From assembly GCA_964495375.1 (NCBI GenBank), contig CAZBWM010000005.1, positions 86,876 through 150,875 of the forward strand: a DNA stretch of 64,000 bases. Reading direction: 5' to 3'. The DNA is from JAIESQ01 sp964495375. Its GTDB lineage: Bacteria; Planctomycetota; Planctomycetia; Pirellulales; JAEUIK01. This document shows, in pieces, positions 9,195 to 17,789 of the stretch (positions are counted from its first letter, which is position 1; each line of letters begins with the position of its first letter). Below the pieces are notes generated by a model that made no database searches, was not told the DNA's origin, and saw only the letters and a list, made by a program, of their open reading frames with translations. The translations under genes were made by a program, and so were the position numbers.

Positions 9195-9236
9195 GCGAGC
9201 CCGCGGCCTGGTCGTAGCGACTAGCCGCGGGCTCGC
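9195..9236 (+). terminator. Strong hairpin downstream of clpX
   Basis: A perfect 13-bp inverted repeat (GCGAGCCCGCGGC at 9195-9207 with its complement at 9224-9236) with a 16-base loop, followed by TTGCTTTA. It lies 80 bases after the clpX stop, between clpX and the convergent aminotransferase gene, so it could end transcription from both sides. The U-run is short, so this could instead be another intergenic palindrome. Confidence 0.6.
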
Positions 9237-9299
9237 TTGCTTTAGTGGGGGGAATTGCCATCGCATGATCGTTGAGGCGCACGGCGCTCGTCAGGCTAT

Positions 9300-10415
9300 T
9301 CACGCCCCCGCCCGGGCCAGTCGGCAGAGGGCTTCAATCCCGCGCTCGAGCGTCGCCTCGTTCGCCGCGTACGAGATGCGGAAGTGCGTGTCGCGCGCGC
9401 TGAAGATGTTGCCGGGGATCACGAGCACTCCTTCGCGGACGGCCCGTTCGACGAACTGGCTCGCCGTGCCCCAGGGCGCTTTGGGAAACAGGTAGAACGC
9501 GCCGCCTGGCTTCACGACTTCGAACTCTTGGCGCAACCCCTCGACCATCAGGTCGCGCTTGCGGCGGTAGGCGTCGCGGTGCTCGTCCATCGAGACATCG
9601 AGCGCCGCGGCCGCGCCCCACTGCGCCGGCTGCGGCGCGCACACGTAAGTGTACTGCTGCAGCTTGATCATTTCGTCCATCACCGCCGCAGGGCCGTGAA
9701 TGAAGCCGACGCGCCAGCCGGTCATGGCGTGGCTTTTCGAAAAGCCGTCGACGACGATCGTGTCCGCGTTCCACTGGGCTGGCGAGGCCAGCGGTTCGTC
9801 GTAGGTGAACGCGCGATAAATCTCGTCGCTGATCAGGGCGATGCCACGCTCGGCGGCCAACTCTGCCACGGCGCGGGCTTCGGCGGCGTTGGCCGTGGCG
9901 CCGGTCGGGTTTGACGGGCTGTTGAACAGAATCACTTTGGTGCGCGGCGTGATCGCGGCCTGCAGCCGCTCAATGTCGATGCGAAAATCGGGATACGTGT
10001 CGACCAGCACGGTGGTGCCGCCGACCATGCTCACCACCGGCGGGTACATCACGAAGTACGGATCGAACACGATCACTTCGTCGCCCGGGTTGACCATCGA
10101 CCAGAGGGCCAGCACCAGGGCACCACTGGTGCCGCTGGTGACGAACACCTTGCGATCGGCGTGACCATACTCGGCATCGATGCGGGCTTGCAACTTCTCG
10201 CGCAGCACGGGCATGCCTTGCGTGAGCGCGTAGCTATTCTTGCGGCTCTGGATCGCGTCGACTGCAGCCTGCCGCACGGAGACCGGCACGTCAAAATCGG
10301 GCTGGCCGATCGACAAGTTGATGGGGTCTTTGAGCTGGGCCGCCAGGTCGAACACCTTGCGAATGCCAGAGCTGTCGAACGACCGCATGCGATCGGCAAT
10401 CCACGGATGGGGCAT
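9300..10415 (-). CDS. Class I/II pyridoxal-phosphate aminotransferase
   Basis: A 371-aa fold-type I aminotransferase of the aspartate-aminotransferase group. Landmarks: SIGQPDFDVP near the N-terminus, the PLP phosphate-binding VTSGTSGAL, the NSPSNPTG loop, SDEIYRAFTYD (Asp and Tyr of the cofactor site), the Schiff-base lysine in DGFSKSHAMTGWRVGF (K227), and the C-terminal Arg in FRISYA that binds the substrate carboxylate. It probably acts on an aspartate- or aromatic-type amino acid in the cytosol; the exact donor cannot be told. The start has GAGGAACG upstream. Confidence 0.9.
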   Translation of the reverse strand: MPHPWIADRMRSFDSSGIRKVFDLAAQLKDPINLSIGQPDFDVPVSVRQAAVDAIQSRKNSYALTQGMPVLREKLQARIDAEYGHADRKVFVTSGTSGALVLALWSMVNPGDEVIVFDPYFVMYPPVVSMVGGTTVLVDTYPDFRIDIERLQAAITPRTKVILFNSPSNPTGATANAAEARAVAELAAERGIALISDEIYRAFTYDEPLASPAQWNADTIVVDGFSKSHAMTGWRVGFIHGPAAVMDEMIKLQQYTYVCAPQPAQWGAAAALDVSMDEHRDAYRRKRDLMVEGLRQEFEVVKPGGAFYLFPKAPWGTASQFVERAVREGVLVIPGNIFSARDTHFRISYAANEATLERGIEALCRLARAGA

Positions 10416-10531
10416 CGAACGAACGTTCCTCGGGAGAGCGGGCAGGTGAGTGCTGGGCGAGACGGTGTCGCCACTCGTTCCGCCCAGTGTACTTGAAGCA
10501 CCCGGCTAAGGTCATGGGCGGGATGTGCGCA

Positions 10532-11860
10532 TCATCGCATCGCGGAATTCGCTTCGAGCACTTCAGACAGTCCGCGATCGCTCTGGCTCAAGAGCACCAA
10601 GAGCGCGGTGACGGCGGCCAGGGGATCGGCGAGGGGAGGATATGCATCCGCAAACCAGATTCGCGCGCCGGCGCAGCAGCCCACGCCGGCCCGGGCCGCG
10701 TGAATGGCGAGATACGCGGATTCTGGCACGTCGGTGTGATTGATGTGCAGCTCGCTGCCCGACGCCGCGGCGAGTGTCGCGGCTAATTGCGACAGCTGGA
10801 TTGGCTGGCCAAGTTCGTCGACGACTGCGAGCGTCGCGCCATCGTCGCCGATCCACAAGCCCAGGTGTGACGACGTCTCGACAACATACTGACCGAGCGA
10901 GCAGGGCAGGGCAGGGGGGCGCGGCGAAGCAAGCCCGCTCGACGCACTGCTGGGCAAGTCAGCAGTGGCACCGTGCGACTTCTCGAATAGGGGAGTTTGC
11001 TTTGCACCGACATACTCGAACAGCTCGCAGCGCACCGTTTCCAACAGTCCGCTGAACTGTTGTCGCCAGGGCTCGCAGGCAGTGTCGAGCACGATTCGCA
11101 GTGGCCGCAGCGCGTGATAATGGTTGCGGAGCCGTTCGAGATAGGTGGGCGCGATTTGGCCGCGCGCTGCCGTGCCCGCGCGGCGCGTCGGCCGATCGAG
11201 CGATGTGAGCGCCAGGTTGCGCACCGTTTCGAGGGTGCCGGGCAGCGACCAGGGTCGGGCATCGGGTCCCCAGATTTGTAAGGTCACTTCATGCGCCGGC
11301 TGACGCGACTGGCCGATGTACAGGCTGGCCGCGCCGCGCTCTTGAAGTTGCGTGGCGACGAGCGCCGGCGCCGTCGTCGCGCCGAGATCGACGATCGACA
11401 GTCCGCTCCAGCGCAAGGCTTCACTCGTGGCGGCCACGATTTCCGGCGTGAGTAGCCCGCCGTCGGTCGCCAGAAAGCAGACGTCGCTCGCGCTCGCGCC
11501 GGCGTCGCGCAGTTGCCTGCCGAAGGCCATCGCGACTTGCCGCGCGACGCCCGTCGACAACTCGCGGCCGAAGATACCCCGCACACCGGTGGTGTCGAAC
11601 AGCGACGCGAGCCCGCGCGGGCGGGGCCGAGAGTCGAGCTGCTTGCGGCGCGACGTCGAGAGCAAGCCGCCGTCGTCGTGCGCGTGTGGACAGTCGCGGC
11701 ACTTGTCGTAGAACGACGCCAGCCGCGCCAGATGGATCGCTCGCGAGATCGAGTAATGCTCGGCCGGGCAGCGGTACTCGATCACGTCCGGCGTTGCTGC
11801 ATTTGCGGAGCCGGGAGACTCCGGCAATTCGATAACCGGCACTAGCGGGCCTTCGGACAT
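10532..11860 (-). CDS. Phosphomannomutase/phosphoglucomutase-like protein, probable pseudoenzyme
   Basis: A 442-aa protein built like an alpha-D-phosphohexomutase but with its catalytic loops altered. An N-terminal extension carries Cys at 31, 54 and 57 (a possible CxxC metal site). Domain 1 begins at SLFDTTGVRGIFG (about 87-98), matching the usual F-G-T-x-G-x-R-G. The phosphoserine loop, normally TASHNP, reads IGQSRQP (182-188), and the metal loop, normally DGDGDR, reads GDDGAT (338-343). A segment at about 297-322 (HGATADLPSSASSGLASPRP) is encoded by a REP-like hairpin and a GGCAGGGCAGGG motif and looks like an insertion. I infer loss of mutase activity and a possible regulatory or binding role. 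Confidence 0.7.
   Translation of the reverse strand: MSEGPLVPVIELPESPGSANAATPDVIEYRCPAEHYSISRAIHLARLASFYDKCRDCPHAHDDGGLLSTSRRKQLDSRPRPRGLASLFDTTGVRGIFGRELSTGVARQVAMAFGRQLRDAGASASDVCFLATDGGLLTPEIVAATSEALRWSGLSIVDLGATTAPALVATQLQERGAASLYIGQSRQPAHEVTLQIWGPDARPWSLPGTLETVRNLALTSLDRPTRRAGTAARGQIAPTYLERLRNHYHALRPLRIVLDTACEPWRQQFSGLLETVRCELFEYVGAKQTPLFEKSHGATADLPSSASSGLASPRPPALPCSLGQYVVETSSHLGLWIGDDGATLAVVDELGQPIQLSQLAATLAAASGSELHINHTDVPESAYLAIHAARAGVGCCAGARIWFADAYPPLADPLAAVTALLVLLSQSDRGLSEVLEANSAMR
10944..10972. repeat. REP-like hairpin, GGTGCCACTGCTG family, inside a coding region
   Basis: An imperfect palindrome (GCACTGCTG, then loop, then CAGCAGTG followed by GCACC) of the same family as the copies at 29314 and 62235. 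It lies within the phosphomannomutase-like gene and is translated as part of an Ala/Ser-rich insert. Confidence 0.7.
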
Positions 11861-11993
11861 CGTGTTCGCCGCTTCACACTGACAGCGCCCTGACGAAAGT
11901 CAGGGGCAGGGCAGGGGAGTGGCCGCGAACTGTACGGTAGAAGGCCGCTTGCGGGCAAGAGCACGCATGCTAGCTTGCGCGAGTTGGCACTTG

Positions 11994-12104
11994 TTAGCCG
12001 CGGGATTTATCCCGCGCGCTAGCTGGCGCGGTCTCGTCCTGCCTGTGCGCAGTCCTGACGTGCCGTCGCAGCGGCTGGCGCGCGGAGCAAGCTCCGCGGC
12101 TAAC
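11994..12104. repeat. REPIN-like element, TTAGCCGCGG family, copy 1
   Basis: A 111-bp element with inverted ends: TTAGCCGCGGGA at the left and CTCCGCGGCTAA at the right. Each end is itself a small hairpin (GCGGGA-TTTA-TCCCGC on the left; GCGGAGC-AA-GCTCCGC on the right), followed inward by GCGCTAGC / GCGCGC-type sequence, with an unrelated centre of about 40 bases. This is the two-REP arrangement of REPINs. It lies seven bases downstream of the DUF11-type gene stop. A second full copy is at 20489-20600 and a half copy at 43452-43482. Confidence 0.8.
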
Positions 12105-12110
12105 GGGGGG

Positions 12111-13418
12111 CTATCGCACGCGGCAGCGGAAATGGCAGATGCCCCCCTCGCCGGGCTCGACCGGATCGAGGATTTCCCAGCGCAGCACCAGTGAGCCCAC
12201 CGTGTTGTTCTCGGTGCCGAAGTTCGCCTTGACGCTCGCTTGCGCGCTGTCGGGCACATACTCGAGCCGCGCGGTGAGGTTGTCGACAATCGTCACGTTA
12301 CCGATCGTTTCGTCGCCGACGTTATCGAAGCGGAGCGTGAAATCGACCGTTTCGCCAGGCCGGGCAAATGGCGTGCTGGCCACCTTGCACAATCGCAGGG
12401 CAGGGCACCCCTTGTGCTCGATTAGGTACGTCGCCTGGACGCGGCGGTCGCCCACGACTTCGTTGGCGGCCTGATGTTCGAGCAGCACTTGCACTGCGCC
12501 AACATCGGTCCAGGCGATGGCAGCTTGCAGGCCTTCGGCCAGGTAAGGCTTTTCGGCCTGGATCAGCTCGCCGGTGCGAATGATGCCGATGTTTTCGTAG
12601 GGGAGCAGCGCGTCCTTCAACTCGCGCGGCTGAATCACTTGCATGACCAGCCCTTCGCGCTGTTGCAACGTCAGCGGAGTCGGCATCCGCAGGCCGGCTT
12701 GGGCCAACGGTTGATCGTCTTTAACGGCGACCAACGGCGGCAACAGCTCGTTGATCGTTTCGGGGCCGTTGGGGCGATCGATGCCACGCGGGCCTTCGAC
12801 CTGCTCGTTGAGATTCGCGCCGACGATTTTGCGAATCGAGCCGAACCGCGGCGAATATAGGTGAACGCAGTTCGACGGCGTGACCTTGCGGCGGCCATCG
12901 AGCGTGTCGTAGTGCGCGATCGTGTCTTCGACGTTCAGCCCGTAGATGTGCCACGCGGAGTCGACCTTCACCGGCAGGTCGCGGTCGCCACCGTCGTGCA
13001 GGTACTCTTCCCAGGGCCAGGGATTGCCAAAGCCTGGCGGTGTCCACGGGCCCATGATCATGTAGGGCAGGGGGGGAGCGCCGGGCGGCAGCGGTTCCCA
13101 CGGCAGACCGTTCTCTTCGTACCAGCGCGCCGTGCCACGATAGGCGGCCTCGGGCAAGGCCGAGAAAAAGTCGGGCGAAGGCAGCTCAAACTGGCCATCG
13201 TCGTCGTAGTCGGTCGCGGTGATGCGATAGTCGCTGATCGTCACGGCTCCGGTGTTGCCGGCACGCGCGCCGGCCACACGCGGCGATTCGGCGCCGCGCG
13301 CGCGATTTTCCTGCCGCGCGCACGAACAGAAGACGATCGTCGCGCCGACGATCATCAGCAATCGCCACCAGCGCGGCAGCGGCTCGTCTCCGGCGTGTTC
13401 GTCTCGCGCGGATTGCAT
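12111..13418 (-). CDS. Exported lipoprotein-like protein with C-terminal DUF11-type domain
   Basis: A 435-aa protein with an N-terminal hydrophobic stretch (WRLLMIVGATIVFCSC, about residues 18-33) whose terminal Cys suggests a lipoprotein signal. A middle region of about 250 residues has no family I recognise, but contains a NSWHIYGLNVEDTI-like patch. The last 85 residues are a DUF11-like conserved repeat (ETVDFTLRFDNVGDETIGNVTIVDNL, then LEYVPDS), a beta-sandwich common on bacterial surfaces. It is the third gene of a run with 14464-15585 and 13486-14424, which share a domain with each other. I infer a cell-envelope protein of the same assembly. Confidence 0.75.
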   Translation of the reverse strand: MQSARDEHAGDEPLPRWWRLLMIVGATIVFCSCARQENRARGAESPRVAGARAGNTGAVTISDYRITATDYDDDGQFELPSPDFFSALPEAAYRGTARWYEENGLPWEPLPPGAPPLPYMIMGPWTPPGFGNPWPWEEYLHDGGDRDLPVKVDSAWHIYGLNVEDTIAHYDTLDGRRKVTPSNCVHLYSPRFGSIRKIVGANLNEQVEGPRGIDRPNGPETINELLPPLVAVKDDQPLAQAGLRMPTPLTLQQREGLVMQVIQPRELKDALLPYENIGIIRTGELIQAEKPYLAEGLQAAIAWTDVGAVQVLLEHQAANEVVGDRRVQATYLIEHKGCPALRLCKVASTPFARPGETVDFTLRFDNVGDETIGNVTIVDNLTARLEYVPDSAQASVKANFGTENNTVGSLVLRWEILDPVEPGEGGICHFRCRVR

Positions 13419-13485
13419 CGGCGGATTCTCTAGTTGGTCGACGAGTGTTGCCCGAACGGGCGTTGAAGGGCAAATCGGACGCGAA

Positions 13486-14424
13486 CTATCTCATACGGTG
13501 CGGCGCACGCGGTGGTACTGGCACGCCGACCGGTACCGGTCGCGGGCCGGCAGGCAGGGGTCGACGAGCCCGGGCTGAAGCATGGTGCGACGCCTGCCGC
13601 GCGGTGTGTGTCAGCGGTTCGACCACTTCTCGCTCGTCGCTGATGGCCGCGGCGGCACTCGAGTACTTGATCAGCGGCGCACAGGAACGGGTAAGCCATT
13701 CCTCTTCGGTGTATCCGGCATCCGGCAGCGGCAACCGCCCACCGAGCCGCACGATCGCCATCGGGCGACCGAGAGCGTCGGCCATCAGCAGGGGATCGTC
13801 GCTCGGCCGGGCATCGAAGCTCAGCGGTGCGCCGGCCGCGGCCGAGGCCGGAATCGCTTTGTCGGGATCTTCGAGATAGACGACTCGCGTGATGAACTTG
13901 CCTTGCAGGGCTTGTTCGAGGTCGTCCTGTTCCAGTTCGATCAGCACCGGAAACCGCTGTTCGACCCCGGGCGGGGCATACGTGCGATTGATCAGCTCGA
14001 TCGTGGGATACAACTCGGCGCCGGCATGAAAGGGAATTCGCGTGACCTTGAAGCGATAAACCGGCGCAATCAGCAATCCGAAGTTGCGCGGCGAAGGCTC
14101 AGGTTCGTCGAACCCCCCTTCAACCGCCGCCGAGATCAAGGCCCCTTCGGGCGCCTTGATCTCGACCGGCTGAAAATAACCAGGCAATGGTCCGCCCCGC
14201 CGGAGCTGCTCACTTCCAATCGCTCCCGGAGGCCAGTCGCCACGATGTCGATAGTGGATCCCCGCTTGCTGCGCCCACAGCGCTTGCGGCGCCAGGAGCA
14301 GCATGAGGAGCACGATCGTTCGCAGGCGTGCAGCGCCGTTTCGCTCGGCCGCCGAGGCGGTCGTCGAATTGCGGGGCAGCGAAACCATTGCCATGGAAAT
14401 ACGCATCCTTCGTTTCCGGATCAC
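13486..14424 (-). CDS. Exported hypothetical protein, paralogue of its upstream neighbour
   Basis: A 312-aa protein with a basic N-terminus and a signal peptide ending near LLAPQALWAQ. The mature part shares an extended region with the product of 14464-15585: both have a (G/A)xELYPTIE/VE core, an F/L-x-E-x-DLxQ segment, then F(I/V)T(R/K)V(V/L)YL(E/P)DP and finally a D(P)-x-ADxxG-x-(P/I)(M/L)AIVR(L/I)G block. That conserved block of about 110 residues defines a domain found mainly in planctomycetes. The last 30 residues are Arg/Pro rich. No enzyme motif is visible; a structural role in the envelope is only a guess. Confidence 0.7.
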   Translation of the reverse strand: MIRKRRMRISMAMVSLPRNSTTASAAERNGAARLRTIVLLMLLLAPQALWAQQAGIHYRHRGDWPPGAIGSEQLRRGGPLPGYFQPVEIKAPEGALISAAVEGGFDEPEPSPRNFGLLIAPVYRFKVTRIPFHAGAELYPTIELINRTYAPPGVEQRFPVLIELEQDDLEQALQGKFITRVVYLEDPDKAIPASAAAGAPLSFDARPSDDPLLMADALGRPMAIVRLGGRLPLPDAGYTEEEWLTRSCAPLIKYSSAAAAISDEREVVEPLTHTARQASHHASARARRPLPAGPRPVPVGVPVPPRAPHRMR

Positions 14425-14463
14425 CGCGGGCCGATTCCCGCGGCGACTGTAGCCAGCGTTGCC

Positions 14464-15585
14464 TTACTGCACGCACTCCACCGTGTCGCACGGCGGCTGG
14501 TGGAGGCGAGCCTTCTCAGGCACTGCCCGCTCGCTGATGTGCATGCGGTTGACCGGCTTGGGATAGCTCATGCCGGGACGCTGTTTGACGTCGATCTTGA
14601 ATTCGCGCGTCGGCTTCGGCAGATCGACGTGCGTGTGATTGCGAATGACGTGTTTCTGCAAGCCGGCCGGAATCCCCAGCGGGATGTGCGGCGGGCCAGG
14701 CAAGCCGATCGGCGTGCCGCTGATCGGCATCCCCCATTCGGGAGCATTAACACCGGAGATCATCGCGGCGTCCGCGCCACTGCCCATGCCACCGGGGCCC
14801 ATGCCGGCGCCCATACCGCCGGGGCCGCAATCGCCGGGGCCCCCAGGTCCGCCCATGCCACCAGGGCCCATGCCGCCAGGGCCGAACATGCCTTCACCAC
14901 CGGGGCCAATCAGTTCCCCTTCACCACCGGCAGCAGTCAGGTCCTTGTTACCGATGCGGACGATCGCCAGGATCGAGCCCATGCGATCGGCTTCGACGAT
15001 CGGGTCGAGGCCCGGGTCCAGCTTCGTGCTCACGAGAGTGCCGACACCTGCGATGGCCAACTCCTGGAATTCAGGATCGGGCAAGTAAAGCACCTTGGTG
15101 ACGAAGTTGCCGCTAGTGACCTGATCGAGGTCTTCCTCGGTGAATTGAATCGGGATGGCGTTGTGCGCCAGGTAGGCGTCGGTACGCGGCATCACGGGCG
15201 CGACTTCGACGGTCGGATAGAGCTCGATGCCCGGGCGGCCCGGAATGTTGGTGAGCTTCAACCGATAGAGCGCGCCCTGCGGAAAGTTGTAGCGCCCTGG
15301 CATGACGATCGGCTCGGCGTCGAACAGGCCCGGCGCGCTGACGTCCCAAGTGACGTGAGCCCCTTCAGGTCCGGCGAAGTCGAGCTGCGAAGCGGGCAGG
15401 ACCAGCGGGCCCGGCGCTTCGGGATACAACACACCAGGGCCAGGGCCATCGACGCCCGGACCGGGGTGCATCAGCATCGCGGAAGGAGGCAAGTTGTCGG
15501 CGCCACCGGGTGCTCGGCACCCCAGCGTCGCGGCGGCTAAAGCCAGCGACCAATAAACACGTTTCATGGGAAAGCTCCCCCCCAA
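14464..15585 (-). CDS. Exported hypothetical protein with Gly/Met/Pro-rich segment
   Basis: A 373-aa protein with a signal peptide that looks like a lipoprotein signal (SLALAAATLGCRAPGG, Cys near residue 23). The conserved domain shared with its neighbour runs from about residue 75 to 215 (GIELYPTVEV, FVTKVLYLPDP, ADRMGSILAIVRIG). It is followed by a low-complexity stretch of about 50 residues made of GPGGMG-type units, then a Pro-rich basic tail (PTREFKIDVKQRPGMSYP) ending in two Cys. It is the first gene of the three-gene minus-strand run. The start is preceded by GGGGGGAG. No function can be assigned. Confidence 0.7.
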   Translation of the reverse strand: MGGSFPMKRVYWSLALAAATLGCRAPGGADNLPPSAMLMHPGPGVDGPGPGVLYPEAPGPLVLPASQLDFAGPEGAHVTWDVSAPGLFDAEPIVMPGRYNFPQGALYRLKLTNIPGRPGIELYPTVEVAPVMPRTDAYLAHNAIPIQFTEEDLDQVTSGNFVTKVLYLPDPEFQELAIAGVGTLVSTKLDPGLDPIVEADRMGSILAIVRIGNKDLTAAGGEGELIGPGGEGMFGPGGMGPGGMGGPGGPGDCGPGGMGAGMGPGGMGSGADAAMISGVNAPEWGMPISGTPIGLPGPPHIPLGIPAGLQKHVIRNHTHVDLPKPTREFKIDVKQRPGMSYPKPVNRMHISERAVPEKARLHQPPCDTVECVQ

Positions 15586-15774
15586 GGGAATTGCCGTGGA
15601 CCGTCATGACGGGCGGCGATACCATTGCCGGCCCGATGGATTTGCCATTGACCTCAAGTGCCGCGACACGTTGGCGAGCGGTCTGCTCTTTCGCTGCGTC
15701 TGCGGTGTGGGTTTCGCTGGATATCGTCGGCCCGTTAGAACCCTAATCTTTGGAAAAACCGGCAAAACCCCGCA

Positions 15775-17058
15775 ATGAAGGCCAGCTTGCCCAAACCGCC
15801 AACGGTAATTCTCGGGCTGTTGATCGTTGCGGCGCTTGGACTTGGCGCGGTGGCGCGTGCGCAGTTGCCTGAGAGCCGGTTGCCTGCACATCGTCAGCAG
15901 GCACCCTCAGTGCCAGTAGCCGAGGCCTGGCCGAGCGCACCGCACGGTGGCGCAAGTTCGGCAGTGGCGCGCGGGGCAGGGCAGGGGGGGGCGGTTCCCG
16001 GTCGCCAGGCCGTGACCAGTCGCCCACACGCCGCGCATGCGACGCGATCGGCCGCGCCGTACGGCCATCGAAGTGCCGCCGGACCAAGACTGCCGCAGAC
16101 GCCGATTACCTTGGCACAAGTGTCACCGCGCGCGACACCAGCACCACCACGTACCGCTGCCGCGCCGGCATCCAATTCTTTGCCAGCAGCCGTGCCCGCG
16201 CCAACCCCGGCTCCCCCCGCCAGCGCGACAATCGACCAGCGCGGTAACGACCTGGTCACGCAGGCCGTGGAGCGATTGAGCGCCCACACGTCGGTCTCCG
16301 CCAAACTGCGCGAAGAGATTGACCTCTACGGGCAGCGGCTGCTGGCGACCGGCAGCTACCTGCAAGGGCCTGGTCCGCAGCATCCGTTTCGCTTGGAAAT
16401 TGTCGCCAAGAGTGGTGAGCGGCAGAGTGTCGTCGAGCATGTGTGTGATGGTCGCTTGCTGTGGATGTTCCGTCGGGTGAATGGCAAACAAAGCCTGACG
16501 AAAGTCGATCTGTCGAGCGTGGGTCCGGCGCTCGTGGCGACCGCGCCCACTCAGCCTCCGGCGCTGGTGAACTTCGCGCTGGGTGGCTTGCCGAAGATGT
16601 TGGCCAATCTCAACGCGGCGTTCGTCTTCTCAGCACCGCAACAAAGCATGATGCGCGGCGTGCCGGTCTGGACGCTCGAAGGGAAGTGGCGCGCTAGCGC
16701 CCTGGCGACGCTGCTGCCGGACAAGAAGGAAGAGATCCTCAAAGGCTCGACGCCTGACTTCGCGAAGGTCGCCGACCAATTGCCAGAGACCGTGACGCTG
16801 ACGATCGCGCAGTCGACGCTGTTTCCGCATCGGATCGAGTATCGCCGCGAGCAGAAGCATGCGGGCTCGCTGCAGCCGCGGCGCTTCGGCAAAAGCATCG
16901 CGGCCGAAACGATGGTGGCGATCGAGCTGTTCGACGTGGCGCTCGACATGACGATCGACTCGCGGCAGTTCGTCTGGTCGGCCGGCAATCTCGAAGCGGT
17001 CGAAGGGAGCTGGGAATACGCCGGCGCTCTGCGGACGATACGTCAGCCGGCGCCGTAG
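15775..17058 (+). CDS. Exported LolA-like (outer-membrane lipoprotein carrier fold) protein
   Basis: A 427-aa protein with a signal peptide (VILGLLIVAALGLGAVARA, cleavage after about residue 29), then about 130 Ala/Pro-rich low-complexity residues, then a domain from about residue 155. That domain has alternating strands around EEIDLYGQRLLATGSYLQ, RLEIVAKSGE, VCDGRLLWMFRRV and LTIAQSTLFPHRIEYRR, which resembles the LolA/LolB beta-sheet cup. Planctomycete proteins of this type are annotated as LolA-like but have no proven cargo. It is convergent with the histidine phosphatase gene. Confidence 0.65.
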   Translation: MKASLPKPPTVILGLLIVAALGLGAVARAQLPESRLPAHRQQAPSVPVAEAWPSAPHGGASSAVARGAGQGGAVPGRQAVTSRPHAAHATRSAAPYGHRSAAGPRLPQTPITLAQVSPRATPAPPRTAAAPASNSLPAAVPAPTPAPPASATIDQRGNDLVTQAVERLSAHTSVSAKLREEIDLYGQRLLATGSYLQGPGPQHPFRLEIVAKSGERQSVVEHVCDGRLLWMFRRVNGKQSLTKVDLSSVGPALVATAPTQPPALVNFALGGLPKMLANLNAAFVFSAPQQSMMRGVPVWTLEGKWRASALATLLPDKKEEILKGSTPDFAKVADQLPETVTLTIAQSTLFPHRIEYRREQKHAGSLQPRRFGKSIAAETMVAIELFDVALDMTIDSRQFVWSAGNLEAVEGSWEYAGALRTIRQPAP

Positions 17059-17087
17059 CGTGGCATGGGCTTGCCAGCCGATGTATT

Positions 17088-17108
17088 GCACGGCCAGGAT
17101 GGCCGTGC
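17088..17108. terminator. Hairpin between convergent genes
   Basis: An inverted repeat GCACGGCC/GGCCGTGC separated by five bases, within a longer element that begins TGGCATGGGC and ends GCCACG. It lies in the 68-base gap between two convergent stops and may act as a bidirectional terminator; it also resembles the other REP-like palindromes in this window, so the role is uncertain. Confidence 0.45.
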
Positions 17109-17126
17109 CACGATGTATCGCCGCAC

Positions 17127-17789
17127 TCACCACTGCGGCAGATGAAACACCGAGTTGACCGTCACCACGGTCGTCTTCCCGTCGCGATAGCTGATCAGGT
17201 TGATGCCGGCGTTGTTCTGCAGGATCTCGCGACAGCGCACTAAAGGCCAGCCGAGCCGCAGCGCCAGATAGATGCGATTGACGACGTTGTGCGCGACAAC
17301 GGCGATCGCCTGCCCACGATGCCGCTCGAGTAACTTGGCGAACACTGGCTCGATGCGGGCCTCGACCTGGGCCATGTTCTCGCCACCGCCGTAGGGGTGG
17401 ACGATCGGATCTTCGCGGAACAGCCGCCACGCCTCGTGATCGTTCTGCTCGATCTCAGGCCAGGAGCGTCCCTCCCAGTCGCCCACGTCACATTCGATCA
17501 GGTCGTCGATCACGATTGGTGTGAGTGCATGTGGCCGCGCGATGGCCGCGGCGGTCTCGCGCGTACGCAACAGCGGGCTGGTATAGACCGCGTCGAGCCG
17601 GTAGCGAGCGAGAAACTCGCCAGCCGCATCCGCCTGGCGATGCCCCATGGGGTCGAGCGGCACGTCGGCGCGGCGGCCTTGCAAGTGGGGAGGCTTCTGC
17701 AGGTTGTTGGCTGTCGCACCGTGTCGCAACAGATAGAGATAGCAAGTATCCGGGGCAGGGGAGGGTGGGGCGCTCGCAGGTTTGTTCAT
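17127..17789 (-). CDS. Histidine phosphatase (phosphoglycerate-mutase-like) family protein
   Basis: A 220-aa member of the histidine phosphatase superfamily, with the catalytic LLRHGATANN motif (RHG, His near residue 22), the acid residue in DLIECDVGDWEGRS, and the second His in IAVVAHNVVNRIYL. The fold is consistent with a cobalamin-phosphatase or broad phosphatase activity. The start at 17787-17789 overlaps the pdxA stop by four bases (ATGA), which sets it far better than the long frame continuing upstream in the antisense-like sequence. Coupling to pdxA suggests co-expression, but no pathway link is obvious. Confidence 0.85.
   Translation of the reverse strand: MNKPASAPPSPAPDTCYLYLLRHGATANNLQKPPHLQGRRADVPLDPMGHRQADAAGEFLARYRLDAVYTSPLLRTRETAAAIARPHALTPIVIDDLIECDVGDWEGRSWPEIEQNDHEAWRLFREDPIVHPYGGGENMAQVEARIEPVFAKLLERHRGQAIAVVAHNVVNRIYLALRLGWPLVRCREILQNNAGINLISYRDGKTTVVTVNSVFHLPQW

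Noticed and set aside
14770..14900. Tandem repeat GGGCCCATGCC-type
   Set aside because: It is explained as coding for the GPGGMG segment of an exported protein.
13582..15540. Long + strand open frame of about 650 codons
   Set aside because: It lies antisense to two exported-protein genes with signal peptides, is rich in Arg, His and Gly, and has no family match; it follows from high GC content.
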